NCBI RefSeq assembly: GCF_026191115.1
Contig: NZ_JAPHOT010000001.1
Location: 2,527,001-2,591,000 of the forward strand
Direction: 5' to 3'
Length of the DNA: 64,000 bases
Origin: Legionella sp. PATHC035
Lineage (GTDB): Bacteria; Pseudomonadota; Gammaproteobacteria; Legionellales; Legionellaceae
The notes beneath the pieces are model-generated. The model was given only the letters and a program-made list of their open reading frames with translations. It was not told the DNA's origin and did no database searches. Below, piece by piece: positions 46,221 to 55,719 of the stretch. Each line of letters begins with the position of its first letter. The stretch's first letter is position 1. The translations under genes and the position numbers were made by a program.

Positions 46221-47354
46221 ATGATAAAAAATGAATTTCTTCGTATCTGGTCGATTGCAAAAAAAGAAATTATTCAAATCAAACGCGATTTTTTGATTTT
46301 CTCATGGTTAATTATCATCCCAGTGACGCAGATACTATTGTTTGGGGCGATTATAAATACCAATCCCAAAAATCTTCCAACCGTAGTGATTACCTCTGAG
46401 GATACTCCTTTTACCCGAACTTTATTAGAGGGTCTAAAAAACACGAGTTATTTTTCAATTGAAACAATAACTGCGGATGAAAAAAAAGCCGAGCGCTTAT
46501 TACTGAGTGGAAAGGTGCTTTTTGTGATTAATATTCCTCCGAATTTTACCCGGGATTTAATTCGTGGAAAGCACCCGCATGTATTGATCGAGGCTGATGC
46601 TTCAGACCCTGTAGCGGTTTCAAATGCGTTTCGTGCTGCATCTGAATTACCTCCTAAAGTTTTTGAACATGATTTACAGGGCCCACTGAGTTATTTAGCG
46701 TCCACGGATGCTCCATTCATTTTTGATATTCAAGCTAAATACAATCCTGAAAGTATTCCACAATACAATACCATACCTGGATTAATTGCATTGTTGATCT
46801 TTTCCACGTTAACCGTTTTAACGGCGGTATCTATAAACTCAGAATTTGAACGAGGAACGTTCGAGACCTTATTAATAACGCCTTTAACTCCAGTTAATAT
46901 TATTTTTGGTAAGGTGATACCCTATTTCATTTTAGGGTATTTACTTTTATTTATATTGTTGGCAATCGCTTATTTTATTTTTTCGATTCCTTTTCATGGC
47001 AGCTTTTTCCTGTATTTATTACTTTTAGCCCCTTACTCTATTTCCAGCTTAGGAACAGGACTCGCCATCTCGGCGGTTACTCGAACACAATTTGCGGCTG
47101 TAGGTTTAACGAATGCCTATGGTCTAGTGGCAATTATGGTCTCGGGTTTTTTATTTCCATTTACTGGCGTACCCCATTGGGCACAATCAATCAGTCAAAC
47201 GATACCGCTGACGCATTTTTTAAGGATCACGCGAAACAGTATGTTAAAAGGCGCCGGTTGGGATATTTTATGGCCTGATACCTGGCCTATAATTTTATTT
47301 TCCATAGTTATTATTTTTTTGGGAATCGTACTTTTTAGAAGAACCTTAGACTAA
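46221..47354 (+). CDS. ABC-2 permease (YbhS/YbhR-like), copy 1
   Basis: 377 residues with AAGGATG before the ATG. One N-terminal helix, a large extracytoplasmic domain (about 50-185) with HVLIEADASDPVAVSNAFRA, and five C-terminal helices, as in YbhS/YbhR and YhhJ half-permeases. It is the same length as the permease at 49154-50287 and closely similar throughout (LLSGKVLFVINIPPNF versus LLSGRGLFVINIPPNF), so the two arose by duplication and probably form a heterodimer. Confidence 0.92.
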   Translation: MIKNEFLRIWSIAKKEIIQIKRDFLIFSWLIIIPVTQILLFGAIINTNPKNLPTVVITSEDTPFTRTLLEGLKNTSYFSIETITADEKKAERLLLSGKVLFVINIPPNFTRDLIRGKHPHVLIEADASDPVAVSNAFRAASELPPKVFEHDLQGPLSYLASTDAPFIFDIQAKYNPESIPQYNTIPGLIALLIFSTLTVLTAVSINSEFERGTFETLLITPLTPVNIIFGKVIPYFILGYLLLFILLAIAYFIFSIPFHGSFFLYLLLLAPYSISSLGTGLAISAVTRTQFAAVGLTNAYGLVAIMVSGFLFPFTGVPHWAQSISQTIPLTHFLRITRNSMLKGAGWDILWPDTWPIILFSIVIIFLGIVLFRRTLD

Positions 47355-47399
47355 TTGATTATGATAATCATGTTATGCTGATGAGAGAACAGATAGTTT

Positions 47400-48218
47400 A
47401 TGAAAAAGAACGCTGAACATTATGAGGAGCTTATTTTACAGCATCCTCTTTTCTGTCTTCTCAATCGTTCAAATGCGCATCAATTAATTGGATATGCGAA
47501 ACCTGAGCATGTTGAAGCAGATCAAGTTATTGTTGTTGAGGGTGAACCGATTGATTGTATTTTTTTAATTGTTTCAGGAAGTGCCGCAGTAAGAAGAGCG
47601 GTGCATGCGCAGGGAACAAGACAGTCTATGCGTATAGCTGAATTAACAAAAGGCGAAATTATAGGTTTATCCTCAGAGGGGTTTGTTTCTCAGACAGGTC
47701 TTCGTACGGCTACAGTGATAGCACTTACCCCTATGCAATTACTAAAAATTAGTCTTTATGATTTTCTCAGTTTTTTGGAGCAGCCAGAGATAAAATATCC
47801 TAATTTGAAAAAGTTAAGTGAAGAATTTCTTTTAATTCAGTTTATTCGTGCGCATCATCTGTTTAGTAATTTTTCCCATGAGAAAATACAGACCATGGTG
47901 AAAACAGCAATAAATATTCAGGTTACTGCAGGTACCTATTTGTATCGAGAGGGGGATGCTGCTGATGCGTGTTATTATCTCCTCAAAGGTGAGGTTGTTC
48001 TTCTCAGTAAAAAAGCAAGCAGTCCTACTGTAATTAAAATAAATCAAATGTTTGGGGATGCAGAATTTATGAAGGATATAAAGAGAACTGAAGCCGCGTT
48101 TGCAAAAATTGATAGTGAGTTATTAGTTATAGAAACAGAGCTTGTTAAAAAATTTATAACCATGCATCAACCATCTTTATTTCAACAGCTTTGGTTGAAA
48201 TTTTCTGGAAAGAAATAA
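47400..48218 (+). CDS. Double cyclic-nucleotide-binding-domain protein
   Basis: 272 residues without membrane helices or a DNA-binding domain. Two CNBD units are visible: the first (about 25-125) with VEGEPIDCIFLIVSGSAAVR and GLSSEGF...RTATVIAL, the second (about 150-255) with YREGDAADACYYLLKGEVVL and FGDAEFMKDIKRTEAAF. Each retains an Arg at the phosphate-cassette position. It sits between the first ABC permease and the ATPase of the exporter, 45 bases after the permease and eight before the ATPase, so a regulatory role in the exporter is the simplest reading. Ligand (cAMP or cGMP) unproven. Confidence 0.85.
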   Translation: MKKNAEHYEELILQHPLFCLLNRSNAHQLIGYAKPEHVEADQVIVVEGEPIDCIFLIVSGSAAVRRAVHAQGTRQSMRIAELTKGEIIGLSSEGFVSQTGLRTATVIALTPMQLLKISLYDFLSFLEQPEIKYPNLKKLSEEFLLIQFIRAHHLFSNFSHEKIQTMVKTAINIQVTAGTYLYREGDAADACYYLLKGEVVLLSKKASSPTVIKINQMFGDAEFMKDIKRTEAAFAKIDSELLVIETELVKKFITMHQPSLFQQLWLKFSGKK

Positions 48219-48226
48219 GGTTTTTT

Positions 48227-49153
48227 ATGGATAAAAGCAATTATATTATCGATGTAAGAAATTTAACTAAAAAATTCAATACCTATCAGGCAGTTAGCAA
48301 TCTTAATCTTAAAGTTGAATATGGAGATATATATGGCTTTCTTGGACCTAATGGCGCTGGAAAAACTACTTCTATAAGAATGCTATGCGGTCTGATCATT
48401 CCTGATTCGGGTACTGGTGAGTGTGTTGGCTTTGATATCTTAACTGAATCTCGTCGGATCAAAGCACTTGTGGGCTATATGTCGCAGAGTTTTGGTCTCT
48501 ATAAAGATCTTACTGTCTACGAAAATATGCTTTTTTTCTCTGAGGTTTATGGCGTAGTGGACAGAAAGAATCAAATAGAAAAGTACTTGCACAAATTTGA
48601 TTTAGAAAAATACAAAGATCAAATTGCAGGCACTTTATCTGGGGGGTGGAAACAACGCTTATCATTGGCTGTTTCTTTATTGCATGATCCCTTATTGTTA
48701 TTGTTAGATGAACCCACCGCGAATATTGATCCCAAAGCAAGAAGAGAGTTTTGGGATTTGATGCATCAATTATCAAGAGAGGGAATTACCATTTTATTGA
48801 GCTCTCATAATTTAGATGAAGTAGATAAATGCAATAAAATTGCCTACATGTGTTATGGACGAACTCTTATGTCGGGAACGATTGACGAAATTTTACACTC
48901 TGTAAATTTGACCACCTGGGAAATAAAAGGAAAAAATATTGCGATGCTCTCTCATCAATTAGAGTCTACCGAGGGAGTCGATCAAGTTTTACGATTTCAT
49001 AATTCACTGCATGTAAGCAGTAAAAATCAGGAGGAATTGTCTAAAGCCATCCAGCCCTATATCGAAAGCGACTGTTTTTATGGGAAAATAATTGATTCGA
49101 CTTTAGATGATGTTTTTGTTTGGCTCTCTACGTATGGTGATCAGAGATTATAA
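48227..49153 (+). CDS. ABC exporter ATP-binding protein (YbhF-like half)
   Basis: 308 residues from ATG 48227 (AATAAGG upstream); the frame is open 12 codons earlier inside the CNBD gene. Walker A GPNGAGKTTSIRM, signature LSGGWKQRL, Walker B LLLLDEPTANIDP and switch His in SSHNLDE are intact. YbhF itself is a fused double ATPase; here there is a single nucleotide-binding domain that would homodimerise against two permeases. The stop is directly followed by the second permease ATG. Confidence 0.94.
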   Translation: MDKSNYIIDVRNLTKKFNTYQAVSNLNLKVEYGDIYGFLGPNGAGKTTSIRMLCGLIIPDSGTGECVGFDILTESRRIKALVGYMSQSFGLYKDLTVYENMLFFSEVYGVVDRKNQIEKYLHKFDLEKYKDQIAGTLSGGWKQRLSLAVSLLHDPLLLLLDEPTANIDPKARREFWDLMHQLSREGITILLSSHNLDEVDKCNKIAYMCYGRTLMSGTIDEILHSVNLTTWEIKGKNIAMLSHQLESTEGVDQVLRFHNSLHVSSKNQEELSKAIQPYIESDCFYGKIIDSTLDDVFVWLSTYGDQRL

Positions 49154-50287
49154 ATGATAAAAACAGATTTTTGTCGTGTCATATCGGTTGCTAAAAAGGA
49201 ATTTATCCAGATTAAACGCAACATTTCTACGTTTATGTTCCTATTCTTAGTTCCTGTACTGCAAATATTATTATTTGGTTTTATGATTAATACCAATCCC
49301 AAATTTTTACCAACGACCGTTATATCCTCTGAAATTAATTCATTTACCCGCACTTTATTGGAAGGTCTTAAACATACAGAATACTTTTCCTTAGACTCCA
49401 TTGCTCGAACAGAAAAGGAGGCCGATAAATTATTGCTTAGCGGAAGAGGCCTTTTTGTCATTAATATACCGCCCAATTTTTCAAGGGATTTATTGAGAGG
49501 AAGAAAACCGCATGTACTCATTGAAGCGGATGCCTCCGACCCGGTTGCAATTTCAAATGCATTTCGAGCAGCGGCCGCTCTCCCGGCTCAATTATTTGAT
49601 CATGATCTGCGTGGTTCTCTTGCTTATCTTTCGTCACAACAGACACCTTTTGAATTGGATATACATCCCAAGTTTAATCCTGAAGGGTTCTCACAATATA
49701 ATATTGTTCCTGGATTAATAGCCGTATTGATGCTTACCACACTGACCCTTCTAACCGCGATGTCTATTACAGCTGAATATGAGGTAGGTACTTTCGAAAC
49801 ACTATTAATCACGCCACTGAGCGCAGCAAATATTATTTTGGGTAAAGTTATTCCCCATTTTATAGTGGGTTATCTGATCTTATTTATGCTCTTATTTATT
49901 TCTTATTTTGTTTTCTCTGTGCCTTTTCATGGAAGTTTTCTTCTGTATCTTCTGATCATGGCACCATACTCTATTGGCAGTTTGGCAATGGGCTTAGCTA
50001 TGTCCGCCTTCGCAAAAACCCAATTTCAGGCGGTTGCTTCAACTAATGCCTATATGTTAATTGTCATCATGATTTCGGGTTTTTTGTTTCCATTCAGCGG
50101 AATGCCGATGTGGGCGCAATACATAGGTCAATTGATCCCCTTAACGCACTTTTTAAGAATTACCCGCAATATCATGTTGAAGGGGGCGGATTTTAGCATT
50201 CTCTGGCCTGATATTTGGCCTATTCTACTCTTTATGGTTGTTATGGTTTTTTCAGCAATTTTACTTTTTAGAAAAACTTTGGATTAG
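49154..50287 (+). CDS. ABC-2 permease (YbhS/YbhR-like), copy 2
   Basis: 377 residues; it starts immediately after the ATPase stop (TAAATG). It has the same architecture as copy 1, with near-identical stretches such as HVLIEADASDPVAISNAFRA, TFETLLITPL and VPFHGSFLLYLL. The paired permeases flank the CNBD and ATPase genes. It is the last gene of the rightward part of the exporter locus. Confidence 0.92.
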   Translation: MIKTDFCRVISVAKKEFIQIKRNISTFMFLFLVPVLQILLFGFMINTNPKFLPTTVISSEINSFTRTLLEGLKHTEYFSLDSIARTEKEADKLLLSGRGLFVINIPPNFSRDLLRGRKPHVLIEADASDPVAISNAFRAAAALPAQLFDHDLRGSLAYLSSQQTPFELDIHPKFNPEGFSQYNIVPGLIAVLMLTTLTLLTAMSITAEYEVGTFETLLITPLSAANIILGKVIPHFIVGYLILFMLLFISYFVFSVPFHGSFLLYLLIMAPYSIGSLAMGLAMSAFAKTQFQAVASTNAYMLIVIMISGFLFPFSGMPMWAQYIGQLIPLTHFLRITRNIMLKGADFSILWPDIWPILLFMVVMVFSAILLFRKTLD

Positions 50288-50405
50288 GATTATTTTACTT
50301 TCAAAGCAAAATTTGTTCGTATAAAAAGTTTAGGGGGGCAGTTTGAATCGTGGGGCTTAATTTTAACACAAGACTTTTCGTGAATAGGGGGCGAATCCTT
50401 ATTAT

Positions 50406-50434
50406 AAATAAAAAATCCCCGTATGCACGGGGAT
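50406..50434 (-). terminator. Terminator of the ffh-rplS operon
   Basis: On the minus strand an eight-pair stem ATCCCCGT/ACGGGGAT (arms 50427-50434 and 50415-50422, loop of four) is followed by TTTTTTATTT. It begins 25 bases after the rplS stop. Confidence 0.9.
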
Positions 50435-50458
50435 AATTCATGTCCAGGGAATTAGGTA

Positions 50459-50824
50459 TTAATCTGCTTTTTTACCTGTTAACTTTTCTTTGATGCGTGC
50501 TGCACGACCAGCTAAGTTACGGAGGTAATAAAGTTTAGCACGACGCACATCACCACGTCTTTTAACGGTAATGCTATCAACAATAGGACTGTACGTTTGG
50601 AACACACGCTCTACACCAACACCGTGAGAGATTTTACGAACAGTGAATGCAGAATTCAAACCGCGGTTACGTTTTGCGATAACAACACCTTCAAATGCTT
50701 GTAAACGCTCACGGTTACCTTCAATTACTTTCACTTGAACCAAAACAGTATCACCTGGGTTGAAAACAGGGATCTCTTTACCTTGCATTTGCTCAGCATT
50801 CAGTTGGTCAATAATATTAGTCAT
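50459..50824 (-). CDS. rplS: 50S ribosomal protein L19
   Basis: 121 residues. Typical L19 sequence: [58 protein letters not shown] and [12 protein letters not shown]. It is the last gene of the ffh-rpsP-rimM-trmD-rplS operon, followed by an intrinsic terminator. Confidence 0.98.
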   Translation of the reverse strand: MTNIIDQLNAEQMQGKEIPVFNPGDTVLVQVKVIEGNRERLQAFEGVVIAKRNRGLNSAFTVRKISHGVGVERVFQTYSPIVDSITVKRRGDVRRAKLYYLRNLAGRAARIKEKLTGKKAD

Positions 50825-50851
50825 GGACTACTCCTCAAATTGGTTCATCCT

Positions 50852-51601
50852 TTAGGAATCACCGTGTTCATACATAAACTCAGCAAGCAATTGCTTATCT
50901 GTTTCACTTAACTGTATTTTTTCAAGTAAATCTGGACGTTTAAGCCAAGTTTTACCCAGAGATTGCTTTCTTCGCCACAGTTCTATATCTCTGTGATTAC
51001 CACCTATCAAAACGGGTGGCACCTCTAACCCGTCAACGGTTGCTGGTCGAGTATAATGAGGGCAATCCAGTAAACCATTCATAAAAGAATCTTGTTCTGC
51101 TGAACCAAGATGCCCTAGACTCCCTGGTATTAAACGAATTATTGCATCGATAAATACCGTAGCAGCCAGCTCACCGCCACTTAAAACAAAATCCCCGAGA
51201 GACCATTCTTCATCTACATATTGTTGAAGAATACGCTCATCAATTCCTTCATATCGCCCGGCAATAAACAGCAAGGGTTGTTTGTCACGTGCCACTTGAT
51301 TTAAGTCATTTTGTCGAATTACTTTACCTTGAGGACTCAAGTAAACCGTTTTACAATGACTCGGCATTTGACTGCGCGCCTGCATAATTGCCCCTTTTAA
51401 GGGCTCATACATCATAACCATTCCCGGACCGCCACCATAAGGCTTATCATCGACTTGCCTATAGGGCCTGGACGACCAATCTCTTGGGTTCCAGTAATCA
51501 ATTTTGACTAATTTCTGTTCAATTGCTCTACCCGTAATGCCATAATTTAATGCATTCAGTATTTCGGGTATTAAGCTGATTACTCCGAGATGAAGTACCA
51601 C
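50852..51601 (-). CDS. trmD: tRNA (guanine-37-N1)-methyltransferase
   Basis: 249 residues. SPOUT-fold TrmD with GGGPGMVMMYEPL near residue 58, LLFIAGRYEGIDER in the knot, EWSLGDFVLSGGELAA, and HYTRPATVDGLEVP with GNHRDIELWRR. It methylates G37 of tRNA to prevent frameshifting. It abuts rimM exactly (51601/51602). Confidence 0.98.
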   Translation of the reverse strand: MVLHLGVISLIPEILNALNYGITGRAIEQKLVKIDYWNPRDWSSRPYRQVDDKPYGGGPGMVMMYEPLKGAIMQARSQMPSHCKTVYLSPQGKVIRQNDLNQVARDKQPLLFIAGRYEGIDERILQQYVDEEWSLGDFVLSGGELAATVFIDAIIRLIPGSLGHLGSAEQDSFMNGLLDCPHYTRPATVDGLEVPPVLIGGNHRDIELWRRKQSLGKTWLKRPDLLEKIQLSETDKQLLAEFMYEHGDS

Positions 51602-52111
51602 TTAAAAATCCATATCCCAATCAACAGTAATTAATTGCTGGTTGGTATCAATATCTAATATAAACTGGTCGAGTAGGTAAGGTATTAAATGTCTTTTAGT
51701 ACCTTCTACAACCAGGACATCATTTGCACCTGTAGGAATTATTTCGGTGACAGTCCCAAAAGATTCACCTTTTTGGTTTATCACGTTCATTCCTATAAGT
51801 TGATGCCAATAATATTCACCAGGTTTTAGTGTTTCCAGTTGTTCCTGTTGAACTGCAATTTCTATATTAGTGAGGTGAGCTACTGACTCGCGTTCAGGAT
51901 AACCTTCAATTTGGGCTATGATGGATTTAGTTTGTACTTCAGCACGCAATAATTTTATTGGCTGCCATTTATTGTTAATAAAGGCATGCCAATTTGTATA
52001 CTTCAGCACATTATCTCGAGGCTCTGTAAAGGAGTGAACCGTAACAAAACCTTTAATACCATGTGGCCGCCCAAAACGGGCTATTACTATCCAGTTTTCC
52101 TGATTATTCAC
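51602..52111 (-). CDS. rimM: 16S rRNA processing protein RimM
   Basis: 169 residues. IARFGRPHGIKGFVTVHSFT at the N-terminus and the C-terminal PRC-barrel (YYWHQLIGMNVIN, TGANDVLVVEG, LIPYLLDQFI) identify RimM, a 30S maturation factor that binds S19. It lies four bases after rpsP and abuts trmD. Confidence 0.97.
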   Translation of the reverse strand: MNNQENWIVIARFGRPHGIKGFVTVHSFTEPRDNVLKYTNWHAFINNKWQPIKLLRAEVQTKSIIAQIEGYPERESVAHLTNIEIAVQQEQLETLKPGEYYWHQLIGMNVINQKGESFGTVTEIIPTGANDVLVVEGTKRHLIPYLLDQFILDIDTNQQLITVDWDMDF

Positions 52112-52115
52112 GTTA

Positions 52116-52373
52116 TTAAGCAGCTTGGCCTTTCTTATTAAACTCTTTGACTAAAGCGCTGACGCGATCAGACAATTGTGCGCCTACTTTTTGCCATTGG
52201 CTTAATTTTTCTGCATCAATGTGCAAACGTACTTCTTGCCCACGCGCTACAGGGTTAAAATAACCGATACGCTCAATATAACTGCCATCGCGGCGTTTGC
52301 GACTGTCAGTAACGACCATATGATAAAACGGACGCTTTTTGGCGCCACCTCTTGATAAACGTATAACGACCAT
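52116..52373 (-). CDS. rpsP: 30S ribosomal protein S16
   Basis: 85 residues. [20 protein letters not shown] and [13 protein letters not shown] are diagnostic of S16. It follows ffh with an 85-base spacer, which may hold a separate promoter for the ribosomal genes. Confidence 0.98.
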   Translation of the reverse strand: MVVIRLSRGGAKKRPFYHMVVTDSRKRRDGSYIERIGYFNPVARGQEVRLHIDAEKLSQWQKVGAQLSDRVSALVKEFNKKGQAA

Positions 52374-52458
52374 TGTTTTCCTCTACTTTAGAGTGGTTAC
52401 GTAAAAATGCCGTGTATTGTACGAAAATTAATTCAGCATGTGAAGTAATTCTTGCGAA

Positions 52459-53838
52459 TTATTTAAAATCATCGGGTAATATGCCTTTTAAACCGGCCAT
52501 TCCACCAAGTCCACGCATCATTTTTTGCATTCCACCAGGTTTGGTAAATTTTTTCATCATTTTTTGCATTTGTTCAAATTGCTTCAATAACTTGTTCACA
52601 TCCTGTATTTGCGTTCCCGATCCCAAAGCAATACGTTTTTTGCGTGAACCCACTATAAGCTTGGGTATACGACGTTCTTTGGGCGTCATGGAGTTAATTA
52701 TGGCAATGGTTTGCGCCATGGCTTTATCGCTCACTTGTTTCATTGCCTGTTGTGGCATCATTTGACTGACACCGGGTAGTTTGCTCATCATTCCTGCAAT
52801 ACCACCCATATTATTCATTTGCAGAAGCTGTTGTTTAAAGTCTTCCAGATCAAAGCTTTTGCCTTTTTTCAGTTTTTTAGCAAGTTTTTCACTGGCTTGT
52901 TTGTCTGCTTTGCGTTCAACTTCTTCAATCAGCGTGAGAATATCTCCCATGCCAAGAATTCTTGAGGCAATTCGCTCAGGATGAAACGGCTCCAACGCCT
53001 CTACTTTTTCACCGCTACCAATAAATTTAATCGGTTGGCCGGTAATTTGTTTTACAGAAAGAGCAGCCCCCCCTCGTGCATCACCATCGGTTTTGGTCAG
53101 AATGACCCCGGTCAGCGGCAGGGCTTCATGAAAAGCTTTTGCGGTATTTGCAGCATCTTGCCCGGTCATGCTGTCGACAACAAACAGGGTTTCAATCGGA
53201 TTAATTTCTTTGTGGAGGCCTTTAATTTCAGCCATCATATCCGCATCGATATGCAAGCGGCCTGCTGTATCAATCAGCAAAACATCCATATATTGTTTTT
53301 TTGCAGCATCAAGCGATTTTTTTGCAATGGCAAGTGGCTGTTCATTGGATTCTGCTGGGAAAAAGGTGACACCTATTTGATCGGCCAATACTTTAAGCTG
53401 TTGTATTGCTGCAGGTCGATAGACGTCGACGCTGGTTACCATGACTTTTTTATTCTCAGACTCTTTTAAATAACGAGCTAATTTCGCCGTACTGGTTGTC
53501 TTACCAGAGCCTTGCAATCCTGCCATTAAAAAAACTGCAGGGGGTTGGGTTTTAAAATTAAGCTCGGCACGCTCATCGCCCATGATATGGATTAATTCAT
53601 CATGAACTATTTTAATAAAGGCTTGATCAGGATTTAATTCCGTGAGGACTTCTTGCCCTAATGCTTTTTGTTTGACTTGTTCAATAAATTCTTTAATAAC
53701 AGGCAATGCAACGTCTGCTTCAAGCAGTGAAAGCCTGACTTCGCGCAGGGCGTGTTGTACATTCTCTTCAGTTAATCGACCCTGTCCCCGTAAATTTTTA
53801 AAGGTGCGAGTCAAACGTTCGGTTAAGGTTTCAAACAT
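52459..53838 (-). CDS. ffh: Signal recognition particle protein Ffh
   Basis: 459 residues. N-domain, GTPase domain with P-loop GLQGSGKTTSTAKLA (about 105), DTAGR at about 188, TKTDGDARGG at about 248, then a Met-rich M domain (MNNMGGIAGMMSKLPG; FEQMQKMMKKFT). It targets nascent membrane proteins with 4.5S RNA. It is first of the five-gene operon. Confidence 0.98.
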   Translation of the reverse strand: MFETLTERLTRTFKNLRGQGRLTEENVQHALREVRLSLLEADVALPVIKEFIEQVKQKALGQEVLTELNPDQAFIKIVHDELIHIMGDERAELNFKTQPPAVFLMAGLQGSGKTTSTAKLARYLKESENKKVMVTSVDVYRPAAIQQLKVLADQIGVTFFPAESNEQPLAIAKKSLDAAKKQYMDVLLIDTAGRLHIDADMMAEIKGLHKEINPIETLFVVDSMTGQDAANTAKAFHEALPLTGVILTKTDGDARGGAALSVKQITGQPIKFIGSGEKVEALEPFHPERIASRILGMGDILTLIEEVERKADKQASEKLAKKLKKGKSFDLEDFKQQLLQMNNMGGIAGMMSKLPGVSQMMPQQAMKQVSDKAMAQTIAIINSMTPKERRIPKLIVGSRKKRIALGSGTQIQDVNKLLKQFEQMQKMMKKFTKPGGMQKMMRGLGGMAGLKGILPDDFK

Positions 53839-54240
53839 GATGTGGTGCCCGAAAAAAATTGAAACTATAGCACAGAGAAGCCATGATATGAAACTGTTGG
53901 GAATATCGTCTCAAGTTAAGGGGATGCCGCTCGGATTAGACCATGCCGTAATCCGCGATTAAGACCACATTCCCACGCCGGCTGATATGCGCTCTCTATA
54001 AATAATAGTATTGTCCACTTCTCTTGCGGTGGCGAGTGATTTTGTGCACAAAGACAGGAAAAAAGGCAGAGATTTTCTGATTAAATCATGTTATTTTACA
54101 GTGCGTATTAAAAATTCGCGGGTTACCAAACAAAATTAAGGAACATTTTGTTTAATAATTACCCTATTATTAAGGGTTTCTTAAGCTAATTTCTATATAA
54201 TTAAGCTTCTGCATGCCCAAAACTGCACTGAAGGAATGCG
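53839..54240. other. Divergent spacer between ffh and the amino-acid permease
   Basis: 402 bases with no supportable gene. An apparent frame ending at 53962 is the tail of an antisense shadow of ffh. A TATAAT at 54196-54201 may be the -10 of the permease, but its -35 region (AGGGTT) is poor. The rest is AT-rich and unremarkable. Confidence 0.5.
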
Positions 54241-55647
54241 ATGATCGATAAAAAACATTCACTGACAATTTTCAGTCTGACTATGATAACCGTTGGCTCG
54301 GTAGACAGCATACGCAATTTGCCTGCTACAGCCTTATTTGGTAGTCAATTAATCTTTTATTTTGTTTTGGGTGCTTTATTTTTTCTAATTCCCACCGCCT
54401 TGGTTTCAGCAGAGTTGGCTTCAGGATGGGCTCGTCAAGGTGGGATTTATATCTGGGTAAAACAGGCTTTTGGCAAAAAAATGGGGTTCTTGGCCATTTG
54501 GTTGCAATGGATAGAAAATGTCATTTGGTATCCCACGATTTTATCTTTTGTCGCCGGAACTATAGGCTATTTAATCAATCCCGAGTTAACCAGTAATCCT
54601 GTTTTTCTATGGGCAATCATCGTCAGTTGTTTTTGGGGCGCTACCATTTTGAACCTGCGCGGAATGAAATCTTCTGCCGCATTCAGTAATTTGTGTTCTC
54701 TTGCGGGTTTATTGTTACCTATGTCATTAATTATTGGTCTTGGGGTTGTATGGATGACCCAAGGGAATCCCTTACAGATTCAATTTGATATTCCCAGTAT
54801 CGTGCCTCATTTGTCTGATAAATCGATGTGGGTATCCTTAACCGCGATTATTATGTCCTTTTGTGGTATCGAGATTGCCACAGTCCATGCGAATGATGTC
54901 AACAACCCACAACATGCTTTTCCCAAGGTTTTAATCTATTCGGTAGGGATTATTTTAAGTACTTTAATTCTTGGATCTTTAGCCATTGCGATTGTTTTAC
55001 CTGGAAAAGATATCAATTTAGTAGCGGGTATTATGCAAGCATTCGAGGCGTTCTTCTCCAGCTATCAAATGTACTGGATGATGCCTGTAGTTGCTTTAAT
55101 GCTGGTGCTCGGAGGTCTGGGTGGTGTAAGTAACTGGATCATTGCCCCCACAAAAGGATTATTGGTCGCTGCAGAGGATGGTAATTTGCCAGATTACTTC
55201 CAACGTACGAATGCAAAAGGTGCCCCAGTGGTGATGCTTTATACTCAGGCGAGTATTGTCACCGTCTTATCCGCCTTATTCTTATTTATGCCGAGTGTGA
55301 ATGGTTCTTATTGGTTATTAACTGCTTTAGCAGCGCAATTGTATATGTTGATGTATTTCATCATGTTTGCTGCAGCAATTAAATTGCGCTTTTCTGAGCC
55401 GCACCATCATCGACCTTTTGCAATCCCAGGCGGAATAGCAGGGATGTTATTTGTCGCAGGCATTGGCATCGTTGGGGTATGTGCTACCTTAGCGGTGAGT
55501 TTTATTCCACCCGAAGGGATCAACGTTGGCGGTATTGTCCGTTATGAAATGACCTTGATTGGTGGCTTAATTTTAATGTGTTTACCCCCATTTATCAGTT
55601 CTTGGTCGCAAGAAAAAGCAGCGGTCTTGGAGGCTGTTCCAGATTAA
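54241..55647 (+). CDS. APC-family amino-acid permease/antiporter
   Basis: 468 residues with 12 membrane helices. The opening IFSLTMITVGSVDSIRNLPA, followed by EIATVHANDVNNPQHAFPK and the late LRFSEPHHHRPFAIPGG, matches the GadC/AdiC-like branch of the APC superfamily. It probably exchanges an amino acid with its product or imports amino acids, the main carbon source of Legionella. AAGGAATGCG precedes the ATG. Substrate not predictable by eye. Confidence 0.9.
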   Translation: MIDKKHSLTIFSLTMITVGSVDSIRNLPATALFGSQLIFYFVLGALFFLIPTALVSAELASGWARQGGIYIWVKQAFGKKMGFLAIWLQWIENVIWYPTILSFVAGTIGYLINPELTSNPVFLWAIIVSCFWGATILNLRGMKSSAAFSNLCSLAGLLLPMSLIIGLGVVWMTQGNPLQIQFDIPSIVPHLSDKSMWVSLTAIIMSFCGIEIATVHANDVNNPQHAFPKVLIYSVGIILSTLILGSLAIAIVLPGKDINLVAGIMQAFEAFFSSYQMYWMMPVVALMLVLGGLGGVSNWIIAPTKGLLVAAEDGNLPDYFQRTNAKGAPVVMLYTQASIVTVLSALFLFMPSVNGSYWLLTALAAQLYMLMYFIMFAAAIKLRFSEPHHHRPFAIPGGIAGMLFVAGIGIVGVCATLAVSFIPPEGINVGGIVRYEMTLIGGLILMCLPPFISSWSQEKAAVLEAVPD

Positions 55648-55719
55648 CGATCCTTGGATACCTTTCTTGTCCTCAGTAAGCAGGGGCATTTATGGACCAA
55701 AGCATGATGGCCAAAGCAA

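Noticed and set aside
53642-53962. 106-codon frame antisense to the ffh start
   Set aside because: A shadow of ffh codon usage; only its last 24 codons lie outside and these have no support.
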